Shown here in pieces: positions 52,288 to 61,328 of a DNA stretch of 64,000 nt. The notes beneath the pieces are model-generated. The model saw only the letters and a list, made by a program, of their open reading frames with translations, ran no database searches and was not told the origin of the DNA. Position numbers and translations under genes: made by a program. Source of the stretch: Limnochordia bacterium. Lineage in GTDB: Bacteria; Bacillota; Limnochordia; DUMW01. The stretch spans positions 1 to 64,000 of the forward strand of contig JALNWK010000007.1 in the NCBI GenBank assembly GCA_023230925.1. The letters are read 5' to 3'. Numbering within the stretch: position 1 is the stretch's first letter; every line of letters begins with the position of its first letter.

Positions 52288-53697
52288 ATGAAGAAACTTA
52301 CCGTAGGGCTAATTGTAGGTAATCGGGGGGTTTTCCCAAGTTACCTGTGTGAGACTGGCCAAGAACAAATGGTTACCATACTAGAATCCTTGGGTTTTGA
52401 CGTGGTAACCCTTTCCGGCCAAGACAACGGAAAGGGCAGTATAGAAAATCTGGAAGATGCCCAAAGATGTGCGCGACTATTTGCCGAACACCGAGAGGAT
52501 ATCACCGGTATTGTGATTAGTCTTCCCAACTTTGGTGATGAAAGGAGCATCGCCAATGCCATTCGCTGGTCGGGTCTCCAGGTTCCCGTAATGGTTCATG
52601 CTTTTCCTGATGAAGTCAATCAAATGGATATCAGTCGGAGGCGGGATAGTTTCTGTGGCAAGATCTCCGTATGTAATATCCTGCGGCAATACGGTATCCC
52701 CTTCTCTTTGACCCGTTCCCATACTGTAAGCCCAGATAGTCCTGAATTCAAGGAAGATCTGCTCTGGTTCGGGGCTGTATGTCGGGTTGTTGCTGGACTT
52801 AAGAACCTCAGGGTCGGGGCCATCGGCACGCGTCCAGCGGCTTTTACCACTGTTAGGTATAGCGAGAAAATCTTAGAGCGGGCAGGAATCACCGTAGAGC
52901 CAGTGGATCTATCTGAGATCCTGGGCACTGCCCGGTCCCTATCCGATGCCGATCAGGTGGTTCAAGAGAAGCTACACAGCATTAAGCAGTATATTACAAC
53001 CACCGATGTCAGCCAGGAGAGTCTTTCGCGCATGGCTAAGCTAGGGGCTGCAATTGACCAATGGGTAGCAGAGAACCATCTGATGGGAACAGCAATTCAA
53101 TGTTGGACCTCTTTGGAGGAGAACTATGGGGTAGTACCCTGCACCCTGATGAGTATGATGAGTGATCATTTGCTTCCCAGTGCTTGTGAGGTGGACATTC
53201 CCGGCCTGATTAGTATGTATGCACTACAACTAGCCGCGGGACAGCCTAGCGCCATTATTGACTGGAACAACAACTATGGAGAGGACCCAAATAAAGCAGT
53301 GGTATTCCACTGCAGCAACCTTCCCAAGAGCATCTTGGATAAGGCACATATGGATTGTCAGAGGATCATCGCCAAGGATGTTGGTCAAGATAACGCCTAC
53401 GGCGCTGTGTGCGGACGGATAAAAAGCGGACCTTTTACCTTTGCCAGGATTACCACCGACGATGCCACCGGTCAGATCAAAGGCTACCTCGGCGAAGGTA
53501 CAGTTACCGCTGACCCCCTAGATACCTTCGGCGGATACGGTACTGTAGAAATACCCGGTCTGCAAACCCTCATGGGATACATCTGCACCCACGGTTTTGA
53601 ACACCATGCCGCCATTACCCTAAGCACGTGTGCCCGGGTTTTGCACGAGGCCTTTACGCGTTACCTCAACTGGGATACCTATTACCACAACTTCTAG
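52288..53697 (+). CDS. L-fucose/L-arabinose isomerase-family protein
   Basis: 469 aa. It keeps the family order: a Rossmann N-terminal domain (LTVGLIVGNRGVFPSYL; GIVISLPNFGDERSIANAI), a middle domain with VGAIGTRPAAFTTVRYSE, and a C-terminal domain (NHLMGTAIQCWTSLEENYGVVPCTLMSMMSDHLLPSACEVDIPG) with the Glu/Asp/His metal ligands expected in E..D..H. It would interconvert an aldose and ketose. The exact sugar is unknown; pairing with xylulokinase 8 kb upstream is possible but distant. AGGAGG lies seven bases before the ATG at 52288. Confidence 0.82.
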   Translation: MKKLTVGLIVGNRGVFPSYLCETGQEQMVTILESLGFDVVTLSGQDNGKGSIENLEDAQRCARLFAEHREDITGIVISLPNFGDERSIANAIRWSGLQVPVMVHAFPDEVNQMDISRRRDSFCGKISVCNILRQYGIPFSLTRSHTVSPDSPEFKEDLLWFGAVCRVVAGLKNLRVGAIGTRPAAFTTVRYSEKILERAGITVEPVDLSEILGTARSLSDADQVVQEKLHSIKQYITTTDVSQESLSRMAKLGAAIDQWVAENHLMGTAIQCWTSLEENYGVVPCTLMSMMSDHLLPSACEVDIPGLISMYALQLAAGQPSAIIDWNNNYGEDPNKAVVFHCSNLPKSILDKAHMDCQRIIAKDVGQDNAYGAVCGRIKSGPFTFARITTDDATGQIKGYLGEGTVTADPLDTFGGYGTVEIPGLQTLMGYICTHGFEHHAAITLSTCARVLHEAFTRYLNWDTYYHNF

Positions 53698-55480
53698 CAC
53701 GCATCTGTTTTAGGTACCTTTCCCCTGGAGGGGAAAGGTACCCTTTTGCTTGGGCCCGATCATTGAACTGCCGAATTGTCCTCAGGGATGTTTGCATCTC
53801 GAAGGTCTTCCGGTTGGCGGCCAATAGGACCGCTCCAGTGGGCCAGCGAGGTGATCTACCTACCCGTCCGCTCATCTGTATTAAGGTGCTGGCATCATAG
53901 ATCCGTGATTCATGGGCAAATAAGATTAGCACATCAAGCCTAGGAATAGTAATCCCCCGTTCAAGTAAGGATGTAGCCACTAGGATCTGCAATTGCCCTT
54001 GCCGAAACTGCTCTATCTTCTGCTGCCGCAATGGATCACCGGCATAGCAAAAGTCTGCTTTCCAGCCCATTTGGGCAAGCAAAAGGGCTAAGGGCCGTGT
54101 CATGGCCACAAAGGGTACAAAGATGAGAAGCTTTCTCCACCAGTTGCCTCTTAACACCTCTTGATCCAAGGCTTTCACAAATTCGGTCCGTTCCCTCATA
54201 CTCTGGCCCCAACGACACCAGCGATAAATGGCGAGCCGAGGTTCAGGAACGGGATAACCATGATGCCTAGCGGGAATAAAGGCCAACTCTATTTTTCCGG
54301 TTTTGCCCTGTTTAATCAGATCACTGGTGGGAGTGGCACTCATATAAATGGTCTTACCAAATTTTTTACACGCCCGCTCAACCCCTAACTTGAGCATAGC
54401 GGAGCCCCGGTAGGGGAAAGCATCCATTTCATCAAGAATTACCAGATCAAAGGCTCGGTAGAAACGCAACACCTGATGTGTGGTGGCCACAGTAATAAGA
54501 CCCCTTTGATACCTGTCCTTCACCCCGCCGTATAAGGCGGTGGTAGAAACCTTAGGGAAGGCCAACCCAATCCGTTGATGCAGTTCCGCAACAACGTCCC
54601 GCCGGGGAATTGCAAATAGGACCTTGCCCCCGGTTTTCAGCACTGATTCCATCGCCGGGTAGACAACTTCTGTCTTCCCTGCTCCACAGACAGCCCAGAC
54701 TAAACAACCACCCTTTGCCGGGGTTTGGGTAAACTCCACAACCTTCCGCGCCGCATCCTGCTGGGGCTTCGAAAGCTCATAATCCAAACAGAAAAGTTGC
54801 CCAAAAAGGGGTTTGGGTACCCGGAAACAACCGAAAGCATAGAGCCAATCACAGCCTCTCACAAGCCCAAGACTGCGACAATTATCACAGAGGGCACAGA
54901 GTTCGCCACAACGTGCACAGGGGACAAGATCAATGCCTGTACGGCTACCACATCGGTGACAAACCCAGGTCCCTTGTTCAAACGTAATGGCGGGAAACAT
55001 CCAGCATTTTTCCATCAAAGCTGTAAGATGCAAATAGTCCAAGGGGGCAAGGTGCCTGCAATGACCCCCTCTTTCCAACAAAAACTTGGCCTCACGGTAT
55101 AGGAGTAACCGACCGCCTAGTGCCTTTGGTGCACCGAGCTGGTCAACGCGGTTAAGGACATCCTCAGCCCGATGGTCTATGGAAACCGGAACCTGTTTTA
55201 CATCGAGGTTGGAGTAGGAATACTCACGGCCCAAAACGCGGATCAGCTTTTGTACTTGCTTATGGTCTAAAGCATTTAGGGGTATTTGCCGCAGCAGGGA
55301 AGCGGCCTCTTCCTTGACCAAGTGCGCAAGGTATGCAGGTAGGGGAGGAGAGATACACCAAAATGATCGCAGGGTACCTCTGCGCAGATAGGCATAGTCC
55401 AGGGCCGGCCAATGGGAGCTGCCTACCAAAAAGTCCTCTTTTCTTTGGCCAATGTAGACAATATGACAGCTGGCAGTCAA
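53666..55480 (-). CDS. comFA: ComFA, DNA-uptake helicase
   Basis: 604 aa, longer than B. subtilis ComFA (463) by an N-terminal extension of about 150 residues. A four-Cys zinc region CHRC...CARC...CALC...C precedes the SF2 helicase: Walker A AVCGAGKTEVV, box II ILDEMDAFPY, MSATP, and the C-terminal TSLLERGITIPRLDVLI and QMSGRVGRS. ComFA drives single-stranded DNA into the cytoplasm. TTG start inside the stop of recD2 (TTGA overlap). Its 3' end overlaps the convergent isomerase gene by 32 bases and encodes that gene's terminator. Confidence 0.92.
   Translation of the reverse strand: MTASCHIVYIGQRKEDFLVGSSHWPALDYAYLRRGTLRSFWCISPPLPAYLAHLVKEEAASLLRQIPLNALDHKQVQKLIRVLGREYSYSNLDVKQVPVSIDHRAEDVLNRVDQLGAPKALGGRLLLYREAKFLLERGGHCRHLAPLDYLHLTALMEKCWMFPAITFEQGTWVCHRCGSRTGIDLVPCARCGELCALCDNCRSLGLVRGCDWLYAFGCFRVPKPLFGQLFCLDYELSKPQQDAARKVVEFTQTPAKGGCLVWAVCGAGKTEVVYPAMESVLKTGGKVLFAIPRRDVVAELHQRIGLAFPKVSTTALYGGVKDRYQRGLITVATTHQVLRFYRAFDLVILDEMDAFPYRGSAMLKLGVERACKKFGKTIYMSATPTSDLIKQGKTGKIELAFIPARHHGYPVPEPRLAIYRWCRWGQSMRERTEFVKALDQEVLRGNWWRKLLIFVPFVAMTRPLALLLAQMGWKADFCYAGDPLRQQKIEQFRQGQLQILVATSLLERGITIPRLDVLILFAHESRIYDASTLIQMSGRVGRSPRWPTGAVLLAANRKTFEMQTSLRTIRQFNDRAQAKGYLSPPGERYLKQMRARSCGNRYPS
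53713..53747 (+). terminator. Terminator of the isomerase gene lying inside comFA
   Basis: GGTACCTTTCCCC and GGGGAAAGGTACC form a perfect 13-bp stem with loop TGGA, followed by CTTTT on the plus strand. On the other strand the same bases encode KGYLSPPGERYLK of ComFA. Confidence 0.85.
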
Positions 55481-57687
55481 CTAATGTTAAGCTCCTGGAT
55501 TGCCAACTGCTTTGCTTCGCCCTTTAGAAAATCCTTCAACAGACTGTTTCGAATCTCAATCTTGTTGTTCTTCACGGCAATAGCAATGGCTTTTTTCGTC
55601 CCCACTAAGACAACCATCCGCTTCGCCCGGGTCACTGCAGTGTAGAGCAGATTACGCTGTAGCATAATAAAGTGCTGGGTCGTAACAGGCATCACCACCA
55701 CTGGGTATTCAGAGCCCTGGCTTTTGTGCACCGTAACAGCATAGGCAAGAACAATTTGGTCCAGGTCACTATCCTCGTAGGTTACCTCTTTGTAGCCTTC
55801 TTCTGTAGGAAATAGGATCTTCAAAAGACGCTCCTCGGGATCAACATGCCGAACCCTACCAATATCCCCATTGAAGACTAAAGCCTCGTAGTTGTTCCGG
55901 ATTTGCATGACCTTATCTCCCTTGCGAAAACGGAACTGTCCATTAGCTAACTCCAGGGCATGCTCCGTGGGAGGGTTCAGTGTCCCCTGCAATTGATGAT
56001 TGAGATTGTCCACACCAGTGATGGTACGCCGCATAGGACTAATCACCTGGATATCCCTAATGGGATGACAATTAAGATACTTGGGTAACCTCTTTGAGAC
56101 TAGGCTTTTGACAGTCTCCACAACCTGTTCGGGATCCTCTTTGTAGGTAAAGAAAAAATCACCACTATTACCCAGATAGGGCATGGACCCATCGTTTATC
56201 CGATGAGCATTCTGGATAATATGACTAGTCCTTTTCTGACGGAAGATCTGCGTTAATCGAACCACATCCACAACTTGCGATCCAATGATATCCTTTAGCA
56301 CATTACCCGGGCCTACAGAAGGAAGTTGATCAACATCACCGACTAGGATCAACCGCGCCGGGGGTGTGATCGCTTTGAGTAGATTATTCATAAGTAAAAC
56401 GTCAATCATCGAGGCTTCATCAACAACAACTACATCGAAGTGTAAAGGATTCTGCTCATTGCGCTGAAACCGGAATCGACCTGTCTCCTCATCAAGGCCA
56501 AACTCTAATAGTCGGTGAATGGTCTTCGCGTCCTTGCCCGTAGTCTCCTTAAGTCTTTTGGCTGCACGACCCGTGGGGGAAGTTAAGGCCACTTTCTTAT
56601 CTTTAAGTAGAGCTAAGATCACCTTAACTATAGTCGTTTTGCCAGTCCCCGGCCCCCCGGTAATCACCAAAACACCAGAATTCAACGCGCTCATAACCGC
56701 TTGCTTCTGCTGCTCTGCTAGGGTAATTCCCTCGCTCTTTTCCGCCTGGGCAACTAGGATCTCTAGTTGGGAAGACGGTATCTGGGGATCTGTCCTGGAT
56801 TGGGCCAGGGCTAGTAGTCGTGCGGCGATACCCTTTTCCGCATGGAGCATGAGGGGCTTGTATACTGCAACCCCTTCCTCGTAGGCGTACTTGACAAGCT
56901 CCCGCCTTGTTTGCAGCTCCCTCACAGCTTTGATTGCGATTTCCTTCGGTATCTGTAGCTCCTGTTCTGCTCTGGCAATAAGCTCTTGCTCCTCCAGGAA
57001 GACGTGCCCATCCTCCATGGCTGTATCCAATATGTACAGCAGTGCCGCCTGGGCCCGCTTAGGATCATCTGAACCAATCCCCATATTCTGGGCAATACGA
57101 TCTGCTGTCTTAAACCCGATTCCAGTGATCTCCCACGCTAAACAATAGGGATCCTGCTTCACCTTGGCAATGGCTGCATCCCCGAAGTGCTTATAGATCT
57201 TCACGGCATAAGTGGGGCTAATCTGATACCCCTGCAAGAAAACCATGACATTACGGATTTCCTTTTGTGCGGCAAAGGATTCCTGAATCATACGAACCCT
57301 TGCATCCCCGATTCCCTCTACTTCTTTAAGCTTCTTAGGCTGCTGCTCAATCACTTCCAGGGTATCTAGGCCAAACTTGTCCACGATTTTTTTTGCAGTA
57401 ACTGGACCAATCCCCCGGATCATGCCCGAGCCCAGATACCGTTCTATACCCAGTTCGGACTTTGGCAGGATCAACTGATACTCCTCAACTTTGAACTGGC
57501 GACCATATTCGGGGTGACTATACCAGTCCCCATGAAGAATGAAGGACTCTCCTACATCCACCGCGAGAAACCGGCCAACGGCCGTAATAATGTCCTTCTC
57601 TCCGTAGGGCAAAAACCGCAGCACGGCATAGCCGTTATCCTGGTTATGGTAAGTGATCCGCTCAACAGTCCCCTCAATAGTGGTCAA
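55477..57687 (-). CDS. recD2: RecD2 (SF1B 5'-3' DNA helicase)
   Basis: 736 aa. An N-terminal OB domain (GTVERITYHNQDNGYAVLRF), then tandem helix-hairpin-helix units (LGSGMIRGIGPVTAKKIV; VEGIGDARVRMI; EITGIGFKTADRIA), and a helicase core with Walker A ITGGPGTGKTTI, DEASMID, GDVDQLPSVGPG and the C-terminal VHKSQGSEYPVVV and YTAVTRAKRMV. RecD2 acts in recombination and replication restart without RecBC. TTG at 57687 has GGAGG seven bases upstream. Confidence 0.95.
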   Translation of the reverse strand: MTTIEGTVERITYHNQDNGYAVLRFLPYGEKDIITAVGRFLAVDVGESFILHGDWYSHPEYGRQFKVEEYQLILPKSELGIERYLGSGMIRGIGPVTAKKIVDKFGLDTLEVIEQQPKKLKEVEGIGDARVRMIQESFAAQKEIRNVMVFLQGYQISPTYAVKIYKHFGDAAIAKVKQDPYCLAWEITGIGFKTADRIAQNMGIGSDDPKRAQAALLYILDTAMEDGHVFLEEQELIARAEQELQIPKEIAIKAVRELQTRRELVKYAYEEGVAVYKPLMLHAEKGIAARLLALAQSRTDPQIPSSQLEILVAQAEKSEGITLAEQQKQAVMSALNSGVLVITGGPGTGKTTIVKVILALLKDKKVALTSPTGRAAKRLKETTGKDAKTIHRLLEFGLDEETGRFRFQRNEQNPLHFDVVVVDEASMIDVLLMNNLLKAITPPARLILVGDVDQLPSVGPGNVLKDIIGSQVVDVVRLTQIFRQKRTSHIIQNAHRINDGSMPYLGNSGDFFFTYKEDPEQVVETVKSLVSKRLPKYLNCHPIRDIQVISPMRRTITGVDNLNHQLQGTLNPPTEHALELANGQFRFRKGDKVMQIRNNYEALVFNGDIGRVRHVDPEERLLKILFPTEEGYKEVTYEDSDLDQIVLAYAVTVHKSQGSEYPVVVMPVTTQHFIMLQRNLLYTAVTRAKRMVVLVGTKKAIAIAVKNNKIEIRNSLLKDFLKGEAKQLAIQELNIS

Positions 57688-57727
57688 CTTACTACCTCCG
57701 TCTGATGTATATTCCAAACACTCAATA

Positions 57728-58342
57728 CTATTTTACATAGTTTAATCTGCCACCACCGGCATAGTGGGTATTCCAGTAGCTGCCTGAAAGCATCATCCCG
57801 GTTTCCGTAATCTTACCCGAGGTCTCCGAAGCTACAACGCAACGCACTTGGTTAATCGTCGTACGAACCAAGATACCAACACCCATGATCCGCCCCTTCT
57901 CGCTCTTAAAAAAGATCAAATCCCCCGGTCGTAGCTCTTCTAAGGGCTGTAGACTTACGTTCCAGTTAAACAGAGCATAGCTATTAACATCGGTGACTGG
58001 TACAAAACCCTGATCACTTTTGAACAGAAACTTTGCATCGGGGAGAACCTCCCGGTAACAGTTTACCACAAGGCCCGATGCATCTAGACCTAGATTGTCG
58101 ATGGACTCGCCTAGAATGAGTGCTTCTTCTAATTCACTGAGGGTTGTTCTTCCACCAAGTCGGTAGGGCATCCCTGTATAGCTTTGTCCCCGGTAAACAT
58201 AGTCAAATTCAGCATATTCTAGAGCAACCTTTAGGGCCTGTTCAGCTTGGGCTGCGGTAACCTGCATTTTCTCTACGGCTTCGGCACAACTACACAATAA
58301 TATCATTATTGCCAACATAAAAATCCCTATTCGGCAACGCAT
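57728..58342 (-). CDS. Secreted NlpC/P60-like protein lacking catalytic Cys
   Basis: 204 aa. A signal peptide (RCRIGIFMLAIMILLCSC; LCSC might be a lipobox) precedes a domain with NlpC/P60 layout: YVYRGQSYTGMPYRLGG, then GLDASGLVVNCYREV, LRPGDLIFF, and GVGILV. In active enzymes the second block is DCSG and the fourth HVGIY; here Cys is Ala88 and the His position is Gly154. It is probably a binding or scaffold protein rather than a peptidase. GGAGGG precedes the ATG. The gene is 40 bases upstream of recD2. Confidence 0.65.
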   Translation of the reverse strand: MRCRIGIFMLAIMILLCSCAEAVEKMQVTAAQAEQALKVALEYAEFDYVYRGQSYTGMPYRLGGRTTLSELEEALILGESIDNLGLDASGLVVNCYREVLPDAKFLFKSDQGFVPVTDVNSYALFNWNVSLQPLEELRPGDLIFFKSEKGRIMGVGILVRTTINQVRCVVASETSGKITETGMMLSGSYWNTHYAGGGRLNYVK

Positions 58343-58489
58343 CTTGATCCCTCCATGGGTTGAAATAGCATGCCTTGCCCACATCATAGCATAGTTGGCC
58401 TATACTTGCACCTTGGCAATCAACCGCCTGTTCTATCATCGTTTATGATGCCAAACCTGAGGTTTCTTTGAGGCGGGCGGTTTTGTTTG

Positions 58490-58849
58490 CTACGGCAAGC
58501 TTAGTCTATGGCCGACTTGAATTCCTTGCTCTTTTACCGTATTTGCGGGGAGTTCTAGCACAAAATACCCCCTAACCACAAGGGGGCCGATCCGGTTTGG
58601 CCGCAGATTCGTGACAATCTTGCAGACGGTTCCATCCCTCTGCCCATGAATAATGTCAATGGAAAACTTCATCCCAAAGGTGTGAATGTTCCCACAGGGA
58701 ACTAGCAAAAGACCTTGGTCTGCTTCTAAACATTGACAACCGAGCAGACCCCGGAGGCGGAAGAACATGGTATCTGCTAACCAGACCCGCTTAGCAACAG
58801 TCCTTCCGGTAGTTAGGTTGGTAACCTCAATGATTTTCACCCTACGCAT
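58490..58849 (-). CDS. DUF192-family protein
   Basis: 119 aa. It has MFFRLRGLLGCQCLEADQGLLLVPCGNIHTFGMKFSIDIIHGQRDGTVCKIV and FVLELPANTV, the typical DUF192 motifs (C/IHT.MM.F.IDV; vLElpaG). The family is small, often exported in other bacteria, but no signal is seen here. Function unknown. A single-gene unit between the NlpC-like gene and the regulator. AAAGGGG precedes the ATG. Confidence 0.9.
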   Translation of the reverse strand: MRRVKIIEVTNLTTGRTVAKRVWLADTMFFRLRGLLGCQCLEADQGLLLVPCGNIHTFGMKFSIDIIHGQRDGTVCKIVTNLRPNRIGPLVVRGYFVLELPANTVKEQGIQVGHRLSLP

Positions 58850-59079
58850 ATCCCCTTTGCATGGAGCACTACAGTTCTGTGGCCTATGTTTGGGCTGCGC
58901 CTCTGCTCATCAATCACCCATCAACTAGGTCAAGTATATGTTAACACGCGCGGGAGAACCGGTCAATTCTATAGGCTTAGAAGACAGCGGCGGGTTGCAT
59001 TAATGCATAAAAATGGCGGGGATAACGTCCAGCGTTTGCCGCCATAAACGCCAGCATCACCCCCACCAAAACTGACAAC

Positions 59080-59116
59080 AAAAAAGGTCCTGTTTTCCAG
59101 TACCAAAGAACAGGAC
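59080..59116 (-). terminator. Terminator after the NarL-type regulator
   Basis: GTCCTGTT and AACAGGAC are perfect arms, with CTTTTTT following on the minus strand, 109 bases after the regulator stop. The gap 58850-59224 has no convincing gene. Confidence 0.75.
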
Positions 59117-59224
59117 TTTACTGTTTTCTTCGGCATCCAGACAGTCATAGCAATCATTGCCTTAGACTCACGGCTTTGCGTCCCAAGCTTTCGCTAGGTT
59201 TGCCCTTTCGTTTGTAATATTCGA

Positions 59225-59851
59225 TTACCGGAATTCCCCTTCTCGCAACGCTAAAACCGCTGCCTGTGTCCGATCTTGAACATCCAACTTTCGGAGCATA
59301 TTTGTGATGTGATTTTTAACGGTCTTCTCCGAAATGAAAAGCTCAGCAGCAATTTCCCTATTACTCTTACCATCAACGATTGCCCTGAGAACTTCCATTT
59401 CCCTACGAGTTAGAATCTCTGCCACAGATGAAGAAGCTTTTCCTGTTTCCTTTTTAGTCGTATGGGACCTTTTCTTTTTGTGAACCGCCGCCAATATGGC
59501 TTTTACCAATTGCTCAGGGGTAACGTCCTGGCGCACAAATCCGGCTATACCAGCATAGAAGGCTTGGGCCAATGCCTTGGGGCTATTTAAAGGAACCAAG
59601 CCTAGGACAAAAACGTCCTCAAGCATAGAAGCAATCCTAGCCGCAAATAACTGTGCATTCTGGACAGACTCCTCACTAAGGTTAATAATCAGCACATGGG
59701 GCTTAAGGGCTTCTGCCTTAGTAACGCCTTCCTTGAGGTCAATAGCCGTCCCAACGACCTTGATCCTAGGCTCCTGACCTAAAATCGACTCAAGCCCGGC
59801 CCGCACTATATGATTGGGTTCGCAGATCAATACCTTAGTAAGGGCCAACAA
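59225..59851 (-). CDS. NarL/LuxR-type response regulator lacking the phospho-acceptor Asp
   Basis: 208 aa. Residues 1-120 have the receiver fold, but the acid pair is EP (E11-P12) and the phospho-acceptor position is Asn57 (VLIINLS). The conserved Lys near AGFVRQD is also lost. Residues 145-208 are an intact LuxR HTH (ILTRREMEVLRAIVDGKSNREIAAELFISEKTVKNHI). No histidine kinase gene is next to it. It may act unphosphorylated or through protein contacts. In B. subtilis degU lies beside comFA, which makes this a plausible DegU derivative. TTG start with GGAGG. Confidence 0.88.
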   Translation of the reverse strand: MLALTKVLICEPNHIVRAGLESILGQEPRIKVVGTAIDLKEGVTKAEALKPHVLIINLSEESVQNAQLFAARIASMLEDVFVLGLVPLNSPKALAQAFYAGIAGFVRQDVTPEQLVKAILAAVHKKKRSHTTKKETGKASSSVAEILTRREMEVLRAIVDGKSNREIAAELFISEKTVKNHITNMLRKLDVQDRTQAAVLALREGEFR

Positions 59852-60000
59852 CCCCTCGCCTCCAATTCAACGCAGTAAAACCCGTTAGTAAATTGGCGGC
59901 CCTCTCACATATAATTATCGGTGTCTATCTGTATTAGTTTAGGGAAAATGTATCAATTACTATCCTCGGTAGCTGAAGGAAATCGTCCTAGAATACATGT

Positions 60001-60186
60001 TTAGTCCGAGGAACCAAAGGACTGCTGAGCATCCTGTGGTTCCTTGGAGGTAGACTGAAGATCATCTAAGGTCTTCTCTATTTTCCTAGTAATCTCATCA
60101 AGGCGTCTTTGCGTTTGCTCCAACTCCACAAGCAAATCTCCCAACCGGGAATCGTCCACGCGCCCCACCCGCTTTCTTGTCTGCAC
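60001..60186 (-). CDS. Small coiled-coil protein (hypothetical)
   Basis: 61 aa. A GTG-started reading beginning 12 bases after mtnP stops, with heptads in RLGDLLVELEQTQRRLDEITRKIEKTLDDLQ and a polar tail. An internal GTG at V10 has AAAGCGGG upstream and could be the real start. No domain is recognised. Confidence 0.4.
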   Translation of the reverse strand: MQTRKRVGRVDDSRLGDLLVELEQTQRRLDEITRKIEKTLDDLQSTSKEPQDAQQSFGSSD

Positions 60187-60198
60187 ACCACTGGTCTA

Positions 60199-60999
60199 TT
60201 ACATTCTCGCCGTACCCAAAGCGTCCTTGCATCCGCACGCTCTATCCGAAGGTATCTTTTCGATCATCTTGAAGATTAGGTTTCTTAGTCGATCATTATT
60301 CTCGCTAAACACCCGAATTACCTCTTCATGACTTACCGGTAAAATGTCAGGATTGCCCGCTAGTCCCGCATCATAGTCGGTAATTAAGGCAATGTTTACA
60401 TAGCACATCTCCAGTTCCCTGGCGAGGATCGCCTCGGGGTACTGAGTCATGTTAATGACTTCCCAACCCTGTGCGGCAAAAAACCGGCTCTCCGCCCGGG
60501 ATGAAAAACGGGGCCCTTGGATCACAACAACAGTTCCCTGGGAGTGAACACTAAGTCCCATCTGTTCAGCACAGGTTAGAGCATGTTGCCTTAATTGGCC
60601 GCAATAGGGTTCTGCACTACTAATATGTGTTGTCGTAGGTCCATCGTAGAAGGTATCCCTCCGCCCATGGGTAAAGTTCACAAACTGATCGGAGATCACA
60701 AAATCACCGGGTTCAACTCCAGGCTGTAAGCTCCCTGCTGCGCATGGCCCGATGAGACGTTCCACACCTAAATGCTTCATAGCCCAGACATTGGCCCGAT
60801 AGTTGATCATATGGGGCGGGTAGATGTGTTCCTTACCATGCCGGGGCAAGAAGGCAACTTGCTTACCACCAATGGTTGTCAACGCGATTTTATCGCTAGG
60901 AGCACCGTAGGGAGTCTCCACCCAAATCTCCTCAACATCATCCGCTAACTGATAAAAACCAGATCCACCGAATACGCCTATTTCTGCTCTTTTTATCAT
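60199..60999 (-). CDS. mtnP: S-methyl-5'-thioadenosine phosphorylase (PNP family)
   Basis: 266 aa. It opens with EIGVFGGSGFYQLADDVEEI, has the phosphate site FLPRHGKEHIYPPH, the sugar/base region GPCAAGSLQPGVEPGDFVISDQFVNFTHGRRDTFYDG, and EVINMTQYPEAILARE. It cleaves MTA from polyamine synthesis into adenine and methylthioribose-1-phosphate. The genus-level split from 6-oxopurine phosphorylases rests on NMT..PEA; the substrate is likely MTA. It is next to ahcY and metK. Confidence 0.9.
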   Translation of the reverse strand: MIKRAEIGVFGGSGFYQLADDVEEIWVETPYGAPSDKIALTTIGGKQVAFLPRHGKEHIYPPHMINYRANVWAMKHLGVERLIGPCAAGSLQPGVEPGDFVISDQFVNFTHGRRDTFYDGPTTTHISSAEPYCGQLRQHALTCAEQMGLSVHSQGTVVVIQGPRFSSRAESRFFAAQGWEVINMTQYPEAILARELEMCYVNIALITDYDAGLAGNPDILPVSHEEVIRVFSENNDRLRNLIFKMIEKIPSDRACGCKDALGTARM

Positions 61000-61328
61000 T
61001 CCCTCGCGGTAGTCCCTCCCTTGGGATCCACCACTTCTCCCACCTTTCCTTATAGGTTAGCCAACCCTAAACCTATCTCCCTGTATTTCCTTTGATCGGG
61101 TATACACTAGCCAGGTTAGCTTCTTTTTATATGGAAGTCAGAGTATCGGGCATAGGGACTGTTTGTCCCCCCATGGACTCCGGCAGAATCTAATCCCTAC
61201 ACCCGACTTCCCGCATATTATAACATTTAGCTATGCTTTGTTCAATCCTATTGTACTCCCCATGAGGAAAGATTACTATTGTGATACCCTCGGCTTGCTC
61301 CAAGGGTTCTTGGGCATACATATGCATC
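61000..61328. other. Intergenic region between ahcY and mtnP
   Basis: About 330 bases. It has a weak GGGGAC/GTCCC hairpin near 61160-61175 and CCAAG/CTTGG near 61300, but no strong terminator or promoter, and no convincing ORF. Confidence 0.5.

Noticed and set aside
58969..59157. 62-codon reading on the minus strand
   Set aside because: It contains the strong terminator at 59080-59116 and has no ribosome site or recognisable sequence.
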